DNA of 64,000 nt from Diphasiastrum complanatum. Lineage: Eukaryota; Streptophyta; Lycopodiopsida; Lycopodiales; Lycopodiaceae. A program made the translations under genes and the position numbers. Positions 21,984 to 32,038 of this stretch are shown in pieces. The stretch is from the NCBI GenBank assembly GCA_029204225.1, contig CM055103.1, forward strand, positions 2,818,406 through 2,882,405, written 5' to 3'. Numbering within the stretch: position 1 is the stretch's first letter; the number at the start of each line of letters is the position of its first letter. The notes under the pieces were generated by a model that worked only from the letters and a program-made list of their open reading frames with translations, made no database searches and was not told the DNA's origin.

Positions 21984-22426
21984 GGTTGAAAAACGATTCC
22001 ATATGGTTGAAAAATGCTTCAGTACGGTTCAGGACGATGCAGTATGGTGATTGGTTTAGAACACTTAGCATGGTTTTTGTTTAGCATGATTCAGCATTTT
22101 TGTTTAGTTTGTTGGATCTGAGAGAGATAACGAGAGAGAGAGAGAGAGAGAGACAAAGGGAGTTAAATTTTGGGGTATCATGTTTTTTTATTAATGCACC
22201 TAGGAGTTAAAGCATAAACCTAGGAGTTAATGCACTAAACTAGGCTATCCTGCACCCGAAACGTTCGGCAAAATACACAGTAATTATGCTCTTAATTAGA
22301 GCTTTCACCTGATACCCATATTGCACAAAAAAAAACCAAAAAAAAAAATTTAAAAAAACGTTTCTTAAAATTCCATATTTCCGAAACGCGTTTCTGAACA
22401 CGTTTCAGAAACGCAGTGCAACTATG

Positions 22427-22434
22427 AGATATAG
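22427..22434 (+). repeat. Right target site duplication of the hAT element
   Basis: AGATATAG after the right terminus is identical to 17937-17944. Confidence 0.9.
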
Positions 22435-22448
22435 ATATATCTATATAT

Positions 22449-22533
22449 CATAGTTGCAGCGAATCGCAATTCGCTGGTTTTGCGATTTGCGAATTGCAAT
22501 TCGTTGCAACGAATTGCAAAAAAATAAAAAAAT
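22449..22533 (+). mobile_element. hAT-like transposon left end (second family)
   Basis: CATAGTTGCAGCGAATCGC starts 15 bp after the right target duplication of the complete hAT element. Its first ten bases equal that element's terminus. The subterminal part is built from GCGATTTGCGAATTGC / GCAATTCG palindromes rather than GAAACGCG. A related right end is at 29955, but the 8 bp outside the two ends (CTATATAT, GCACTTAG) do not match, so they need not belong to one insertion. Confidence 0.5.
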
Positions 22534-22761
22534 TTACAATCATCTTGATAGCCCAATGTATGGACCTCATAAATCGGATGCAAGAGCTGATTTATTAGCA
22601 GCAAAATTGTTGTCCTCTTTAAAAGAAACCTCCGACTTGTCTAATTTTTGTGATGGTGCAAGGCTTGAAGAATTTAAGGTGCTAGATGACAAGCCAACTT
22701 CCTTCATGAGTATCATTGATTTAGCAAAAGAGCTCACCTATTTTTGGTCAGTAGTTGTGAG
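22534..22761 (+). other. Unidentified open segment, about 75 codons
   Basis: The plus frame reads HLDSPMYGPHKSDARADLLA, then ETSDLSNFCDGARLEEFKVL and SFMSIIDLAKELTYFW, with balanced composition and no stops until the LTR at 22762. It looks protein-like and could be an exon or a piece of a decayed transposon gene. No family was recognised. Confidence 0.25.
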
Positions 22762-23287
22762 TGTTAGAATCCCCATCATCGAATCCGGTCATTTGTAAGA
22801 CACAATTAGGTGACAAATGCTTCATTACCGCCCAACCATAGAGGTATTGCCACCTCTCCCCCGTGCACTGGAGCCATAGACCACCTTCAAGCAAGCTTGG
22901 ATCTCCAATGAGCCATGGTGTCCCATACTGCCATGCCTTACCCTCAACCCTTACCTACCTTCATCTTGGGGCCTGAATTAACATCCCGACCTAACCGTCG
23001 GTGGAAGAGCTGTTCATTCTCCAGGAGATAATGAATGACAAGCTCTTGGAGATTCACCCTAATAGTCTAGGCGTGACCCCTAAACCTCCAACCAAAGGGG
23101 TCACGCCTGACCAACGACACGTCAGTTATGCACACTAATGTAGGTCCATAACAACGGGTCACATCGCGCCAATAGGACATTGACACGTGGCACCAAATTG
23201 AACTATAACTCCAAACTAGGGTTCCATCCCATAGAATGAGACCATCACGTCAGGTATTCTATTACGTGCCCTTATGGGTATGTAACA
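22762..23287 (-). repeat. 3' LTR of a minus-strand chromovirus
   Basis: The 526-bp segment runs from TGTTAGAATC to TATGTAACA (plus strand) and is bordered on the right by a polypurine tract (minus strand) and a chromodomain coding region. The order chromodomain, polypurine tract, LTR is that of a gypsy chromovirus 3' end. Confidence 0.65.
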
Positions 23288-23301
23288 TTCCCGCCCCCTT
23301 T
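23288..23301 (-). promoter_or_regulatory. Polypurine tract
   Basis: The minus strand reads AAAGGGGGCGGGAA just before the LTR start. It matches in position the AAGGGGGAGGGAG tract of the intact chromovirus. Confidence 0.65.
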
Positions 23302-23893
23302 AAGAACCTCCTCCTAAAGGGAGCAAGCCAGGGAAATTCAGCCTTAAGTAATCTTCCCTCTCCCAAGTGTCCTCCTCATCTAACTTGCCTTTCCAACGTA
23401 CTAGAAATTCAAAAACCAAACGGTTTCTCAGCTGGTGTCGACGTACGTCGACGACCTTTTTTGGCACCAATAGTACACAAATCCTCCAATTCAACAGAAA
23501 TTAGAGAATCCTTCCTAAGTCACTCTTTCAAACGACTTACATGGAAAACGGGATTAACTCCAACTCCAATCGGAAGATCTAGCTAATAAGCAACCTGATT
23601 GATTTTCTTTACAACCTTATATGAACCGCTATGTCGTGGAGATAGCTTATGGCATTCCCCCTCTATAGTACCTTAGAATCTTTAGGGATTTTAAGATACA
23701 CCCAGGTTTTGATCTCAATTTCTCGAAATAAGCGACCACATTTGGCATAAAACTGAGCTCTATCTTGAGCAGTTTTAATGCTTTCTTTGGCCACTTGCAG
23801 CATTTCTTGCATATCTTGCAGGAAATCCACTGCAGCTTGCACCTTGAGACCTTTGAGCCCGACAGAAACTAGCGAAGGCGGCTGAACCATATG
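23300..23893 (-). pseudogene. Chromovirus integrase C-terminus and chromodomain
   Basis: Going leftwards on the minus strand: an integrase C-terminal part (GLKGLKVQAAVDFLQDMQEM, VAKESIKTAQDRAQFYA, WVYLKIPKDS), then, after decay, a chromodomain end (FEFLVRWKGKLDEEDTWERE, LNFPGLL). Chromodomains direct integration to particular chromatin. The element is cut off at 23893, where decayed LTR sequence of another family begins; the rest of pol and gag are missing. It belongs to a different family from the 31670-37893 copy, judging from LTR and protein divergence. Confidence 0.7.
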
Positions 23894-24175
23894 ACATTGG
23901 AGTGGGGGCAATCTTGTAGGAGGAAGCACTATTATCCCTCCTTATCCATTTTGACTAGATTCACTGACATTACCTTATCCTTTGGAAGGATCCATTTTTG
24001 GGCTTCCTTGAGGGTATAAGTAGGACCTATTGTCATTCATTTCATAGTTGATGATATTGATTCCTCCTCTTAGCCTCATTAAGCATCATCTTTGCCACTT
24101 TCTAGGGTTAGTTCTTGCTTATGTGTTGCTTTCTTAGCTTAGCTATTGACATGTTGTGAATCTATTCGTAAATCT
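23892..24175 (+). repeat. Decayed LTR related to the 8740-9010 LTR
   Basis: Along 280 bp it shares ordered blocks with the LTR at 8740-9010 (GGAGTGGGGGC, GGCTTCCT, TATAAGTAGG, TGATGATATTGAT, TTTCTAGGGTTA, CTTGCTTATGTG, CTATTCGTAA). The primer site that should follow is gone. It is probably a solo or truncated LTR. Confidence 0.65.
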
Positions 24176-24814
24176 TTAGCTTTTCTTCCAAACATTTGTT
24201 GACACATCTTCTTTGTCAATATCTTGAGACTGTTCTTGAAACCTTTCCAAATTGACTCTCCCCTTGCCTCTCATGCTTCGGGCGTATTGCTTGATTCAAA
24301 ACTCAGCTTTTGAATGACCAAGCTTACTACAATATTAGTGATTCGTGTGCTTTCGATTTTGTATAGTCTTGGGCCAAATGTCTAGCCATGGTTATTGACC
24401 ATCCATAGCTTATGGTAGACTAGCGCATGGGTTACTAACTGGTCCACGATGATGCTAGGTCTAAGACCATGGCCTAACAGAAAGTTACTCATACTTTATG
24501 CTAATCTAAGCTTTTCGAACTATGGTAAAAGCTTATGAATCTTCACCTATCTCAAAGAAGCCTCATAACTCTCTTTTTTCTAAGGTTCTTGATCAAGCCT
24601 ACTCAAGTATTCTAGTATTCAACTACTCTAGAGGTCAAATAACTAACCATTATAATAATGAAATTGAGAATTGGTCCTAAATGAAATCAATTATCATAAT
24701 AAAGGGTCCAAATGCCATATATAAAACTTACAAGAACAAAGGTAGCCAAAGTGTTTGTCTACAACACACATGTAAATGTACAAGAATGACAAGAATGCAT
24801 AAATTCGCACTTAC
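24176..24814. other. Unassigned sequence
   Basis: No gene or complete repeat was recognised. It would be a later intron of the exonuclease gene if that gene continues leftwards. Confidence 0.35.
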
Positions 24815-24975
24815 CATAAGCAAACACCATCATTTGTAACATGAAGTGTGGAAACATCCTGACAAGTTTCTCCTTTCATGTTATCATTATACCAAGCATT
24901 GCAGCTTGAGTATCGTACATATGTAGATATAGACGGTTTTCCATTTACACCAACAAGCTTTGAAACTGACAATGT
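24815..24975 (-). other. Exon-like segment, possible exon 4 of the exonuclease gene
   Basis: On the minus strand an acceptor-like CTTTAG (or CAG, exon from 24965) precedes about 53 open codons, ending at a strong donor TTATG/GTAAGT. The peptide contains KLVGVNGKPSISTYVRYSS and ETCQDVSTLHVTNDGVCLW. The frame is compatible with exon 3 (phase 0 in, phase 2 out). However, the peptide does not resemble the part of the exonuclease expected after exon 3, so it may be a lineage-specific exon, an exon of another gene, or chance. Confidence 0.3.
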
Positions 24976-25239
24976 CTAAAGATATTGTTTCGACTGAGCA
25001 AGTACTTCGAAAAATTACAACATGGAACAAGAAAAGACTTTTTTGCCATTGGCTACAAATTTCAAAAAAATCAAGGCTAGATTTAGGTCAAATGAAGATA
25101 GTCATATTAAACTTTTCCATTTAACTAGTCTTTAAGCCATGTTTTGATGATGGCAATGACCAAGAAGAGCATTTAAGTTCACATCAACCGATAATGCGAT
25201 CTCAAGTGAATTTGCATAAAAAAAATAATAAATGTGTAC

Positions 25240-25319
25240 CGTTGACAATGTCGTAAACACAGTCAAAACCCAATCGCCTTCCGAATCGACATCCCCAAGC
25301 TTGCCATAATGGACTTGCG
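25240..25319 (-). CDS. Putative organellar 5'-3' exonuclease, exon 3
   Basis: The minus-strand 80-bp segment is bounded by acceptor CATGAAG and donor ACG/GTACAC. Joined to exon 2 (phase 1) it gives Thr followed by QVHYGKLGDVDSEGDWVLTV and FTTLST. This matches, without gaps, the position after LVDG...YRAYYK in plant 5'-3' exonuclease proteins, where a variable linker leads into a conserved DWVLT-F-LS stretch. The family removes nucleotides from DNA 5' ends or flaps (PolA-type 5' nuclease fold, divalent metal). An alternative acceptor six bases downstream keeps the same frame. The continuation of the gene is not found with confidence. Confidence 0.65.
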
Positions 25320-26837
25320 CTTCATGAAAGACAAAAATTTGGAGTCACATTCCACCCAAAACTAAAGATTATAAGCATCAATCATCAATTAACTCAAGTT
25401 GTTTGCAACTACTCACAAGCAAGCAATGAAAAGCAAACAACTCTAGATTTATAGCATAATGCCACTTAGCTAGACACAAGAAACCGAAAAGAAGGCTTCT
25501 TATCAAATAGTCTCAAGAAATCACCACACAAAAAAGTATTACAATAAATTAGCTCAATGCAAATGTTTAGAAGCACAATCCTATAGTTGAACATACTACA
25601 ATTATGATTTAGAAGTTAAGGATTAAAGCATAAGGACACCAAAAAAGTGCAATTGTCACTTCACAATAACAACAATGCAAAATTGTTGACTATCTCAAAT
25701 AAGACTTTCTTGTTGTTGCCATTTTGGTGTGAGAAACTTGAAGCAATATCTTGAATATACATTATCAAGCTCCATAATTCTTAAGCTATTGTCAATAAGT
25801 AGAACCAACAAAACTCATTTCATGCAAGATTGCGAGAACCACAACACATGATAAGGGCCTTGGCTCATCCATAAGCCATAGCGTACCATTTTGCTTTAGA
25901 TCTCCATCAACTCTTTGGAGACGAAAAAAAAAAAAAAAAACATGAGCTGCATTCGATAAAACCCAACTTTCTTTGGACATTGTTCGATACAAGGAATGTT
26001 GCAAGTGTCCCATTAGGTATATTTAGCATATAGAACCTCCAATATTCTCCTCATATTTGCAAATTTTGTAGCTTTTATAACCCAAGTCTTGGAAGGCCAT
26101 TCTATCATGGGGGTCTATTTAGCAAAGCAAACACCTTCAAAATTTTGAGATTTAAAATCTCAAAAGAAATCTTCACATTTGAAATTTTTGAAAAAATAAA
26201 TAAATAACTAAACTCATTTGAATCGATATTCGATTCAAATCTTTAAAGAAAGAATCAACTGTTGTATCAATGGAACTATGCCACCTACACCTTTCAACAA
26301 CTATATGAATCCCAACATAATGGTATGGATGTCAACTTAATCTACCAACAATAAAGCTTAATCTAAGGTCACCACACGAGTCACCTCCGAGCTATGAGTT
26401 TACCTGGCAATACAAATTAATCCGAACACAATTATGGCATCTCATACCATCGTCACCCAATCCACTCGTAGAGTTGCCTCACCTAAGACTAGATGATCAC
26501 TTGAGCACATGATTATGTCCAAGGCTAGAGCAATCAATCTATCATTAGTCTAAAAAATGCCAATCCTCCAACATATATTTCTCAAGCCACAACCCTCGGC
26601 TACTTATTGAGAGTTAAGTGGAGTTAAGTGTAATCTACCCTCATGTTGATGTCCACCACTAGTAGTCCATTGACTGTTGATTTTGAATGGACTCTACCTC
26701 AAACCATAGTTTAACTATCACTTCTCTAGAGTTACCTTGAATTTCGCTTGAATAATTAACTAACCCCAATTGGGCTCCTCCAACCCAAGGTTAGTTGTAG
26801 ACTAATCATAGGCATAACATACTTCCCTCCTTAAGAG
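25320..26837. other. Intron 2 sequence, unassigned
   Basis: AT-rich sequence of the long intron between exons 2 and 3, with an 18-A run at about 25924-25942. No recognisable gene or transposon terminus was found here. Confidence 0.4.
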
Positions 26838-28514
26838 CCTTCTTTTCCTCAAAAATGGAAGTATAAAGGAATAATAGCCTTCAAAACTCTTCCAAGAATC
26901 CTTCTCCTTCAAATGTCTTCTTTAACCTAATTAAGTACTCAGAGTTATCACAATTTGTTGATCATCATTTTCTCTAGCCTTGTGCCTTCTCAGGTTCTAA
27001 AGAGCTCAAGATGTTATGTCCTCAACAAGACATATCATCCTCGAAAGAAGGTGAATCCCCTTCATATAGTAATCAAAAGAATGGGAGTATACTCCAAAGG
27101 TTGCATAATGTTCAAGTCAATCAATCCGAACATTCCCTCATATAAGTCATGCCCAAATCCACAGGATATTTACCAACTTTAAGCTATGTATTCTCTGGTT
27201 TTTTACTATTGCATGTGATTATAACTTTTTCCATATGTCCTGTATCCGAATGCAAAATGCTTATCAACCAAACAAGCAAGAGAGTAGTGAAATGCACCTT
27301 ATCTAGTCTACTCATTTCTTATATCATGTGCCTCAAGCATATTCTCCATATTTGACTAGTCCAAGTTATGATAGGTGAACTTTTTCGTGTCCACCCGATT
27401 TTCATCTCCAAACCCAAAAATCCAAAAAGGTCCTAATGACTTGATTGTATTGATCACTCACCACCTTAGTAATATTTTTTTTTATATGGGAGAATTCATG
27501 GAGATAATGACAAGCCAACTGCTCTCAAATTCTACATTCCTTTTAGATTGGAATTGTCCAATGCTCAAATCATAAAGTGCATGCCTAAAGTGCCTATTAC
27601 TAGGAGAACAAACAAAATCACAAATAATTTGGTGCCAAAATTTCCATATACTCATCCCCCTCCTACATATTGCACTATACTTTCATTAATCTTTCCTAAA
27701 TTACACTACTCACATAATGATTATTTTACTCTCAATTTGATGTGTTTAAGCATCTTGTTTTGAGATCTCCTTATGCTATAACTAGTATAAGCATATTTCA
27801 ATTTGGCAGATCCCACCAAAAGATAGGTAAATGTCATCATATTTGTCATTGAAGGATCTATAGTTCTTTCACATGCTAAGGACTTTTCCCCTTAACAGGG
27901 ATGCCTATCTAACTTCTCAATCTCTTAATCAAGTTAGATACTGATGTGCTAGGCTATAAGCGGCATATTACCTTATAGATAACTTCTCTAATGTGTAGAG
28001 TTGTGCAAGAAATTAATACGTTGTCATCATGCTTTAGTCATCGTCTTGCTCCCAAAAGGGGATCCTACCATTCCAAAATGGTACTATTCCCATTGCAAAA
28101 TCACCAATAGTTGTCTTGACCATCATAGGCACAAAGATCAAGGATTTCCAACCTTGGATCACAAATTATTAGATCTTCAAAATTTCAAATTTTCTCAAAC
28201 TTCTTTTTCATAATGAAAGATCCCTAGACATTACCACATTGTAATCTCCAACGAGTTTAGTTGTCTTTCACCCTTTCTATCTTGACATAACTTATCATAA
28301 ATTCAATAAGCACAAATCCTTTCAAAACTTTTGTTGCCATAATTTCCTTATGGAAAATTTGACATGCCAAAACACCCGATGATTCCATAGAAATCATATT
28401 GTCTATATCATTACTAACCCATCCAACTTTACAAGTGCTCTCAAACCCATTGCCACTATTTGTAAGCAAAAGTTTTGTTTCAATCTTATCAAAGATATAA
28501 AGCTTACTGAGCAT
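26838..28514 (-). mobile_element. Possible very decayed gypsy 3' region
   Basis: At 26820-26840 the plus strand reads ATAACATACTTCCCTCCTTAAGAGCC, laid out like the LTR-end/polypurine junctions at 23287 and 32026. Just right of it the minus strand can be read as YLIRLKKTFEGEGFLEE with an LLFLYTSIFEEK tail, a faint chromodomain-like pattern. Nothing further upstream could be identified as integrase or reverse transcriptase. This is a weak call. Confidence 0.25.
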
Positions 28515-28688
28515 GGTGTACTGTTTAGCTATGATTAGGATTCAAGAAATATTGACATCCCATACCACTAGCAATTACCATTATCTTGCTCTGGCCAAAC
28601 TGAATTAGGACCTACTTCAAAGAGTCACTAGTATCCCATACTATCAGTCTTAAGTCAATCACTATCTCTAATAGGTATCTATCTAAAT

Positions 28689-29050
28689 CATAGTTGCCAA
28701 GGAACGGGAACAAGGGAATGTCTAGGCCCTCAGGAACAAGAACACTCCTTGGAGGGGGGCACGAGAGAATGAGGGAATCATCCATCACCACATTTTAAAA
28801 CGTCATATGTTCTTTAGAATAAAGTTCAAGCACTCAAATTGTAGAATATGTAAAATGGGAGGGAAAAAATAGGCCTTCAAGCAAAAAGATTGGGCCAAAA
28901 CGAAACAAAAAAGGGAGGGGAGAGACAACAAGTACAAAGAATGGTCCCAAAACATAATCTGCAGAGGGAATGACTGGGACCACGTTCCCCCTGCTATGGG
29001 AACATTCCCCCATGTTCCCTTGTTGGGGGCAGGTGGAAATGCATTCCTTA
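28689..29050 (+). mobile_element. Possible hAT-like MITE, left end CATAGTTGCC
   Basis: CATAGTTGCCAAGGAACGGG starts at 28689. GGGAAC/GTTCCC-type palindromic pieces follow up to about 29050 (for example CATGTTCCCTTGTTGGGGGC). The start resembles the hAT termini at 17945 and 22449. No matching right terminus or target duplication was located. Confidence 0.3.
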
Positions 29051-29589
29051 GTCATCATGAATCCAAATGTTCCTCAAATTTTGGGCATATTTCCGAATTC
29101 CCCAATGGCACTACAATAATCTCCTCTTCTACCTCCACAAGGAATTCCGGTAGGCGCTTATGCACAAGATTCTTCAAAGACACTTTTGACACTTATCAAT
29201 TGATTAGATTGACTGGTCTATTGAACTTATCCATTTGTCAATTTCCTGATGAAATTCCTAGTTTAATTTCGACAACATAATCAACCAGACTATGACATTT
29301 CTACTATCTTAATGAATCCATCACAAAATAGCTTAAGAGTCTACTCATTCTAGGGAATGCATTTTGCACATATGCGTCTCATTGTGCCCTAATCCCAAAC
29401 ATGCTCATATGAGACTACACCACCATACAATTCATCATCAGGTGTATCTTTCTTGCATAGCCACATAGCTATCTAGGAATAATATCTACCAATCACTACT
29501 ATCACCCAGAGTTTCTTTAATTCCATCTAAAAAGTATGTCGCTGCAATTTTATCGATGTTCCCTTTTCTTTTTTCATATTCATGATTGG

Positions 29590-29955
29590 TGTTCATGAAA
29601 TTGCATTGCACTTACGCTGGTTTCAAGATGCGAGAAACTAAGAATCGCAAAAAACAAAATTCTACTTATTTTGAATTTTTGTGGACCTAAAAACTGCTGG
29701 AATTAAACCTGAAACTATTGGAAACCCATTTACTCTTAATCCTCTATGTTTCTCTTTCTATTTATACCCATATTGCATGTATTTACAAAAAAAAGAATTT
29801 CTAAATAGCGATTCGTGAATCCTCTATGTTTTCTCTTTCTACTAATACCCATATTGCACGTATTTACAAAAAAAAATTGAGAATCTCGAATCGCAATTGC
29901 GACCGCGATTCAATCGCAATTCAAATCACCATCCTAGAATCGCAGTGCAACTATG
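29590..29955 (+). mobile_element. hAT-like transposon right end
   Basis: It ends AATCGCAGTGCAACTATG at 29955, the same last bases as the complete hAT element. It also shares the internal TACCCATATTGCA...AAAAAAAA block found near 22315 in that element. The subterminal part is full of AATCGCAATT palindromes like the left end at 22449. Confidence 0.55.
29738..29897 (+). repeat. 80-bp tandem duplication in the hAT-like end
   Basis: AATCCTCTATGTTT(T)CTCTTTCTA begins at 29738 and again at 29818, each followed by ATACCCATATTGCA(T/C)GTATTTAC and an A run. Confidence 0.85.
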
Positions 29956-30126
29956 GCACTTAGGCCTATCGCATCTATCATTGAAACTATCATGTATAAT
30001 TTTCGATCAATTTCACAAGCAATCTTATGAGTGTAAAAAAACTCCAACAAGCACTTGGTCATTTACAATATTGCGGACACAATTAGTCTCCAAAGCCCTC
30101 CCTAAATCCCAATTCGGAAGAAAGAC

Positions 30127-31378
30127 GGACAACCCTCAAGCTGCAGGCAAAGCTTAGAGGGACACTTATATTTATGGATGATGATCTCACTCCCATGCAG
30201 GTTGCGGACAGGAAGAAAGCATTCAGTGAGGCAAAAGCTTTAGGGAAGAGGGTAATTTATCGGGATGGTAAGGCAGGTACATTGATCCTTCGAATCCTGA
30301 TAAATAGGGATTATGGCCCCCCAGACTAGGTAGCAGTTCGGGGGCTCTTTCTAGAGCATTGCGGTTGCGATTACGGAACTGCAATGGCATTCACTCTTCA
30401 GCTACACTACTCACTGGGACACATGAAAGCCCAGAGAGAGGATTACCGGCTGTTGAGGGTTTTTGTTGGTATTTTGCGCATCGGAGGGCGACGAGAACAT
30501 TGACAGATTGAGGTTTTGGTGGGGTGGCCTGCTTAGTCCGTGACTTCATTCAGCCCTGGGTCGAGTTGGTACACACTGACAAGCGAGCTCGCTATATTTG
30601 GACTCGGGTGGTCCGGACCTTGATGAGCCTAGACCGAGACCTCTTTATGGCCATTTGTTATTTTCCTCCAAATACATCGGTTTTCACGTCAGATGAGGAG
30701 TCACCCACATGGATATCTCTTCACACATTATCAGATACGACGAGCGGGATTATATTCTTTTAGCTGGCGATTTTAATGCCAGGACTGGGTCCAGGCAGAC
30801 GGAGTTCCATAGAGCAGAGGATGATCCACAACGAATATATGCTTTAGGCTGGGATGATCTTGGTCTCCGACGACGATCAGTAGATGCGGAGGGTACTGCT
30901 TATGGAGAGCAGATGCTTCAGTTGGGCGAAGCTCACGGATTGGCCATTTATAATGGCTTACTCAAGTGGCCTGCTTCAGGTGACTATACTTGTTTTCCAC
31001 ACAGTGAGGGACATAGTGTTGTTGACTATTTCATGGGATTGTCGTCTCTCCTCCCCTCCATTTCATCCTTCTTGGTTCACCGCACCACCCTATCTGACCA
31101 TTCATACCTCTCTCTCTCTCTCTCTATTGGCCTCTTTCACACCCCATACACTAGTATGTTAACCCCTACCAGGAAGACCATATATCGCTATAACCCTCAA
31201 AACACTCCTCTGTACAAGGAAGCCCTATCTGACCTGCTGACTCATTTCCCTTATGAACATACTTTAGCGGACCAGTCTCTGTTTCTTGTACAGAGTCTAC
31301 ATTCGTGGTCATACCAGGGGTTATGTGGCCGACCATGTAAGTGCTTGGGCCGTGTGGATGGGAAAGCAAGGGATTGAA
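30127..31378 (+). mobile_element. LINE fragment (ORF1 end and endonuclease of ORF2)
   Basis: The first part (about 30140-30330) reads LRGTLIFMDDDLTPMQVADR and KKAFSEAKALGKRVIYRDGK, the conserved C-terminus of non-LTR element ORF1 (D-DLTP---A--KKAF-EAK--GK). Then an apurinic-type endonuclease domain appears in broken frames: WVELVHTDKRARYIWTRVV, FMAICYFPPN, YILLAGDFNARTG (catalytic GDFN), SVVDYFMG and SDHSYL (catalytic SDH). Homology ends at 31378. Reverse transcriptase is absent, so the copy has lost its 3' part. It lies in intron 2 of the exonuclease gene in antisense orientation. Confidence 0.75.
30709..31377 (+). pseudogene. LINE ORF2 endonuclease fragment
   Basis: A 220-codon open segment carries most of the EEP endonuclease fold: DYILLAGDFNARTGS, an FHRAEDDPQRIYALGW variable loop, YTCFPHSEGHSVVDYFM and TTLSDHSYLSLS. 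The N-terminal part lies in another frame (30524-30763), so there is a frame change near 30710. The enzyme would nick target DNA for reverse transcription. A CT microsatellite at about 31104-31126 has expanded within the frame after the SDH motif. Confidence 0.7.
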
Positions 31379-31664
31379 AATTGACATAAAAAATTTCTGA
31401 TTTTCTCCACATAAGCAAGAGATATACCACATACTTTGACAAGAACTTTAACTTCAACAGGTATGAAAAGCCCAAATACAAGGAATTTTGTTATAATTTT
31501 TGCTTTGATCAAGAATGTATCCTATACATTGTGGATCAAGTGAAAGCAACAAAGGTTTATCAAAATCTAACAAAGAGCGGAAGACAATCCACATACAAGA
31601 GCAACAAATTGCTTGACAAAAATGTGGCAAAAAGATCGACAACACTTTGTAAAATTTTATATGA
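31379..31664. other. Unassigned intron sequence
   Basis: AT-rich sequence between the LINE fragment and the gypsy insertion. A plus-strand open stretch of about 90 codons shows no family motif. Confidence 0.4.
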
Positions 31665-31669
31665 CAAAC
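31665..31669 (+). repeat. Target site duplication of gypsy copy 1 (left)
   Basis: CAAAC, identical to 37894-37898. Five bp is the usual size for LTR retrotransposons. Confidence 0.85.
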
Positions 31670-32026
31670 TGTAATAGTCCTAACACCACAGTAGGGCAAA
31701 CACTAACTGATCCACCCAACCTTGCCTACTCCCTGATATAGAGTAAGCCCCTCCTAGCCCAGTGTGAGGACTGGTAGCATGCTACTGCCAAGTGTCGGCC
31801 ACGTGGCACTGACGTGGCCGACTGCACGTCGGGACCCAACTGGGGGCCCTATCCTGCTGACAGGGTCCCTAGGCTGTGTTAGGCCCGCCATGGCTATGGA
31901 CCGTGCTAGGGCACACTACTCACACTGTCTTGCCCTGTTGGTCATGTACGCTGGACACGACCCTGACTGTGGTATCTGACCTATCTGTGTTCTCTAGGGT
32001 TCGGCACTGGTTACGAGCTCGTAACA
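31670..32026 (-). repeat. 3' LTR of gypsy copy 1
   Basis: It reads TGTAATAGTCC...CTCGTAACA on the plus strand. It is the 3' LTR because the element runs on the minus strand. Confidence 0.95.
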
Positions 32027-32038
32027 CTCCCTCCCCCT
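32027..32038 (-). promoter_or_regulatory. Polypurine tract of gypsy copy 1
   Basis: The minus strand reads AAGGGGGAGGGAG and abuts the 3' LTR, overlapping the end of the gag-pol frame. Confidence 0.85.

Larger units (their letters stand above)
17945..22426 (+). mobile_element. hAT superfamily DNA transposon, full length, defective
   Basis: The element is 4482 bp. The left end reads CATAGTTGCACCGAAACGCG and the right end, read inward, CATAGTTGCACTGCGTTTCTG: short imperfect terminal inverted repeats with subterminal GAAACGCG / CGCGTTTC palindromes. It is flanked by an exact 8-bp duplication AGATATAG. Inside is a multi-exon gene with BED zinc finger, DUF659-type and hAT dimerisation regions. 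Stops, a frameshift and a likely internal deletion make this copy non-autonomous, while the ends look usable in trans. Confidence 0.9.

Noticed and set aside
1-25239. Remaining exons of the exonuclease gene
   Set aside because: I looked on the minus strand for the conserved downstream blocks (the VVFDHDG, PTPDT, PGVEADD and VGDKSDN regions) and did not find them. They are probably outside the window.
22449-29955. One 7.5-kb hAT element between these two ends
   Set aside because: The 8-bp flanks differ (CTATATAT versus GCACTTAG) and no transposase was found between them. They are kept as separate ends.
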